Of a DNA stretch of 25,100 nucleotides, positions 22,971 through 25,100 are shown piece by piece. A model generated the notes under the pieces. It was not told where the DNA came from. It saw only the letters and a list, made by a program, of their open reading frames with translations, and ran no database searches. Position 1 is the stretch's first letter, and the number at the start of each line of letters is the position of its first letter. The position numbers and the translations under genes were made by a program. The DNA comes from JAXHUK01 sp034189725 (GTDB lineage: Bacteria > Chloroflexota > Dehalococcoidia > SZUA-161): the NCBI GenBank assembly GCA_034189725.1, contig JAXHUK010000119.1:1-25100 (forward strand). Reading direction: 5' to 3'.

Positions 22971-23115
22971 TATGTTTATCCTGTCTGTTTCACGGACTAC
23001 TAAATAAGCACCAACTTACCCTGATTTCAACAACCGGTAGCGCAACCCAGTTCATAACAACCCGATGGTTTACCAGGAAGAGGATGCGTACCAAATCTAA
23101 AGAAGGAGAATTGAT

Positions 23116-24273
23116 TTGGAATATTTTCTGACCGAACAGCAGCAACTAATAAAGAGCCTGGCGCGAAGAATCGCCGAGGAAAGAATACTTCCAGTTCGAG
23201 CAGAACTGGACGAGAAAGAAGAGTTCCCCTGGGCACTACTCAAGGACATGGCCGATGCCGACCTGTTTCGTATTTTCATTCCCGAACAGTACGAGGGGCT
23301 GGGAGAGGGATGCCTCTCGCTATGTATCGCCGTGGAAGAACTCAGTCGTGGTTGCTGCGGAGTCGCACTCACCTACGCTGCCGATGCACTGGGAGCATTT
23401 CCCATCCTCCTTTATGGCAACGAAGAGCAAAAGCAGAGGTATCTCCCCGATATCGCCAGCGGAGCAAAGCTCACCGCCTTTGCCCTGACAGAGTCCAGCG
23501 CTGGCAGCGACGCCGCCGCTATCAAGACCACTGCCACACTTGACGGCAACGACTACGTACTCAATGGTACCAAGCAGTTTATCACCAACGGAGGTGAGGC
23601 CGATATCTACACAGTTATCGCACTGACCAACCCGGCGAAAGGAAGCCGGGGAGCCAGTGCCCTGCTGGTAGACAAAGGAACACCCGGATTTACCTTCGGC
23701 AAGAAGGAGCACAAGATGGGCATCCGCTCCTCAGCTACCGGGGAGCTTGTCTTTCATAACTGCCGTGTGCCCAGGGAAAACCTGCTGAGCAGGGAGGGCA
23801 TGGGATTCATCGTAACCATGAAAACCCTTGATTCATCTCGCCCCGGCGTCGGTGCCCTGGCTGTAGGCCTGGCTCAGGGGGCTTTGGAGGCTGCAGTGGC
23901 GTACTCCCGGCAGCGTGAGCAATTCGGCCATCCCATCTCCTCAATACAGGCTGTCCAGCACATGCTGGCCAATATGGCGATTGAACTGGAGGCGGCACGA
24001 GCGCTGGTCTATGCCACCGCCAGGACTATCGACAGCGGAGCCAAGGATTTCACCGAGGAGGGGGCTATGGCCAAGGTATTCGCCACAGATATGGCCATGA
24101 AGGTAACCACCGATGCTGTACAGATCTTGGGCGGCCCGGGCTACATGCGTGACTACCCTGTCGAGAAGATGATGCGGGATGCCAAGGTCAATCAGATTTA
24201 TGAGGGCACCAATCAGGTATTACGAAACGTTGTCGCCAATGAGATATTGAAAAGGAAGGCGCTGAGAGAATGA
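23116..24273 (+). CDS. Acyl-CoA dehydrogenase
   Basis: 385 residues with a TTG start 7 bases after AAGGAG. FAD enzyme that forms the alpha-beta double bond of acyl-CoA, passing electrons to ETF. Visible parts are an N-terminal helical domain, the FAD/substrate loop FALTESSAGSDAAAI (about 119-133), NGTKQFITNGG, the RxxFGxPI-type region (REQFGHPISS), GGPGYMRDYPVEKMMRDAK, and the catalytic base Glu363 in IYEGTNQVLR. Glu at this position matches the short-/medium-chain and butyryl-CoA group, not the isovaleryl or long-chain type. The stop overlaps the etfB ATG by 4 bases. The likely substrate is a short-chain acyl-CoA, inferred from sequence type and the EtfB partner. Confidence 0.94.
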   Translation: MEYFLTEQQQLIKSLARRIAEERILPVRAELDEKEEFPWALLKDMADADLFRIFIPEQYEGLGEGCLSLCIAVEELSRGCCGVALTYAADALGAFPILLYGNEEQKQRYLPDIASGAKLTAFALTESSAGSDAAAIKTTATLDGNDYVLNGTKQFITNGGEADIYTVIALTNPAKGSRGASALLVDKGTPGFTFGKKEHKMGIRSSATGELVFHNCRVPRENLLSREGMGFIVTMKTLDSSRPGVGALAVGLAQGALEAAVAYSRQREQFGHPISSIQAVQHMLANMAIELEAARALVYATARTIDSGAKDFTEEGAMAKVFATDMAMKVTTDAVQILGGPGYMRDYPVEKMMRDAKVNQIYEGTNQVLRNVVANEILKRKALRE

Positions 24274-25049
24274 ACATCGTGGTCTGCGTCAAGCAGGTGC
24301 CAGGTACCACCGACATTAAGATCGACCCCGAGACCAACACACTGGTCAGGGAAGGCGTAAAGAGCATTATCAATCCCTACGATGCCTATGCCCTGGAAGA
24401 AGGCGTTCGCCTCAAAGAGCGCTGTGGCGGCAAGGTTACGGTCATCAGCATGGGGCCTCCACAGGCAGAAGAAGCTTTGAGAGAGACGATCTCCCTCGGC
24501 GCTGATGAGGCTGTCCTGCTCAGCGACCGTGCCTTTGCCGGCTCCGATACCTGGGCCACCGCGTACGTTCTCTCCAGAGCGATTACCCGTCTTGCAGACT
24601 ATGACGTGGTCATTTGTGGCCGCCAGACGCTCGATGGAGATACCGGCCAGGTAGGCCCCGAGCTTTCCGAGATGCTGGATGTACCATTCGTGGCCTATGT
24701 GAGCAGCATCGAAGAGATAACCGAGGGCTATATGAGGGTGCAACGGATGGTCGAGGAGGGCTACGAAGTAATCGAGATGTCCCTGCCCGCGGTAATCACC
24801 GTGGTCAAGGAGATCAACACGCCCCGTCTGCCATCATTGCGCGGTTCGATGAAGGCCAAGACCGCCAAAATACCGGTGTGGACCGCCGAAGATATCGACG
24901 TCGATCAGAGCAAGGCAGGCATCGCAGGCTCACCCACACGCGTCGTCAGCATATTCCACCCCCAGAGGACGCATAAAAGCGAGATGCTCCAGGGCAGCCC
25001 CGAGGAGCAGGTGGCGAAGCTGTTACAGAAGTTGGGGGAGATGGTTTAG
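24270..25049 (+). CDS. etfB: Electron transfer flavoprotein beta subunit, NAD-binding (bifurcating-like) type
   Basis: 259 residues. EtfB pairs with EtfA to carry electrons from acyl-CoA dehydrogenase. MNIVVCVKQVPGTTD opens the fold. NPYDAYALEEGVRLKE (35-50) and CGRQTLDGDTGQVGP (116-130) are the nucleotide-binding segments. The DGDTGQVGP form matches the clostridial, Bcd-linked EtfB proteins that bind NAD(H) and FAD and can bifurcate electrons, rather than the mitochondrial AMP-binding form. The start overlaps the dehydrogenase stop (ATGA), so the two are co-translated. etfA is expected downstream, but the remaining 51 bases show no start. Bifurcation is inferred from the motif, not shown. 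Confidence 0.95.
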   Translation: MNIVVCVKQVPGTTDIKIDPETNTLVREGVKSIINPYDAYALEEGVRLKERCGGKVTVISMGPPQAEEALRETISLGADEAVLLSDRAFAGSDTWATAYVLSRAITRLADYDVVICGRQTLDGDTGQVGPELSEMLDVPFVAYVSSIEEITEGYMRVQRMVEEGYEVIEMSLPAVITVVKEINTPRLPSLRGSMKAKTAKIPVWTAEDIDVDQSKAGIAGSPTRVVSIFHPQRTHKSEMLQGSPEEQVAKLLQKLGEMV

Positions 25050-25100
25050 ATCACGCAGAATGAGATATATCTAAGCTACTCGCATATTCCTCCAAATAAA

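Larger units (their letters stand above)
22058..23115. other. Gene-poor, repeat-rich intergenic region
   Basis: No convincing gene was seen over about 1 kb. It holds a 9-bp-arm hairpin (22333-22359), a 16-bp-arm hairpin (22475-22520), an interspersed-type repeat ending in a 33-bp palindrome (about 22721-22806), an ATGGTA inverted repeat (22852-22877) and a probable promoter for the acyl-CoA dehydrogenase operon (22943-22970). A minus frame at 22045-22254 with one hydrophobic stretch was judged unsupported. Confidence 0.6.

Noticed and set aside
1..25100. tRNA genes or CRISPR arrays
   Set aside because: No cloverleaf-like T-loop/acceptor pairing and no regularly spaced repeats of CRISPR length were seen; a covariance-model scan was not possible.

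Overview
This window reads as bacterial chromosome from an uncultured member of the Chloroflexota, most likely Dehalococcoidia-like. That placement is inferred from gene style: a DUF2851 protein, a short XRE repressor, bacterial-type housekeeping genes, and an acyl-CoA dehydrogenase next to an NAD-type EtfB. There is no rRNA or other marker to prove it. No tRNA, rRNA, CRISPR array, transposase or integrase of a mobile element was seen. GC is moderate and genes lie on both strands.

Layout, left to right. (1) Position 1-2090: an S8 subtilisin-like exported protease, cut at its 5' end by the window edge, with a PKD domain and an IPTL-CTERM-like sorting tail. (2) 2280-3437: a two-gene partition-like cassette, ParA plus a small ribbon-helix-helix-like protein, behind an extended -10 promoter and a 15-bp-arm palindrome whose half-site recurs inside the second gene. 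(3) A DUF2851 protein on the minus strand. (4) 5147-6578: a divergent XRE repressor / DUF5343-like pair. The 490-base spacer holds two strong promoters and a dense array of inverted repeats; this is the most regulation-rich accessory stretch. (5) 6750-14559: dprA, topA, xerC/D-like, aroQ, a class IV aminotransferase and an M24 peptidase on the plus strand, interrupted by a minus-strand membrane zinc-ribbon protein with its own promoter. (6) 14704-16898: efp, a 54-aa single-TM small protein, a PHP phosphoesterase and a PurN-like formyltransferase. (7) Minus strand: aspS, then tig and clpP overlapping. (8) A small two-TM protein divergent from aspS, then a single C2H2 zinc-finger protein on the minus strand with a near-perfect promoter and a cluster of TAACAC repeats. 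(9) About 1.3 kb without convincing genes, rich in palindromes and carrying an interspersed repeat. (10) An acyl-CoA dehydrogenase and etfB, translationally coupled.

Functionally, the middle is housekeeping: DNA uptake and processing (DprA), topology (TopA), dimer resolution (Xer), shikimate and branched-chain amino acid steps, translation (EF-P, AspRS), and protein folding and turnover (trigger factor, ClpP). AspRS carries the residues associated with a non-discriminating enzyme, which predicts a GatCAB-dependent route to Asn-tRNA. EF-P has Arg rather than Lys at the loop tip. The likeliest places for undescribed biology are the ParA/RHH cassette with its palindrome, the XRE/DUF5343 locus with its operator array, and the C2H2 finger gene with its repeat cluster. 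All three pair a small DNA-binding protein with unusually rich local repeats.
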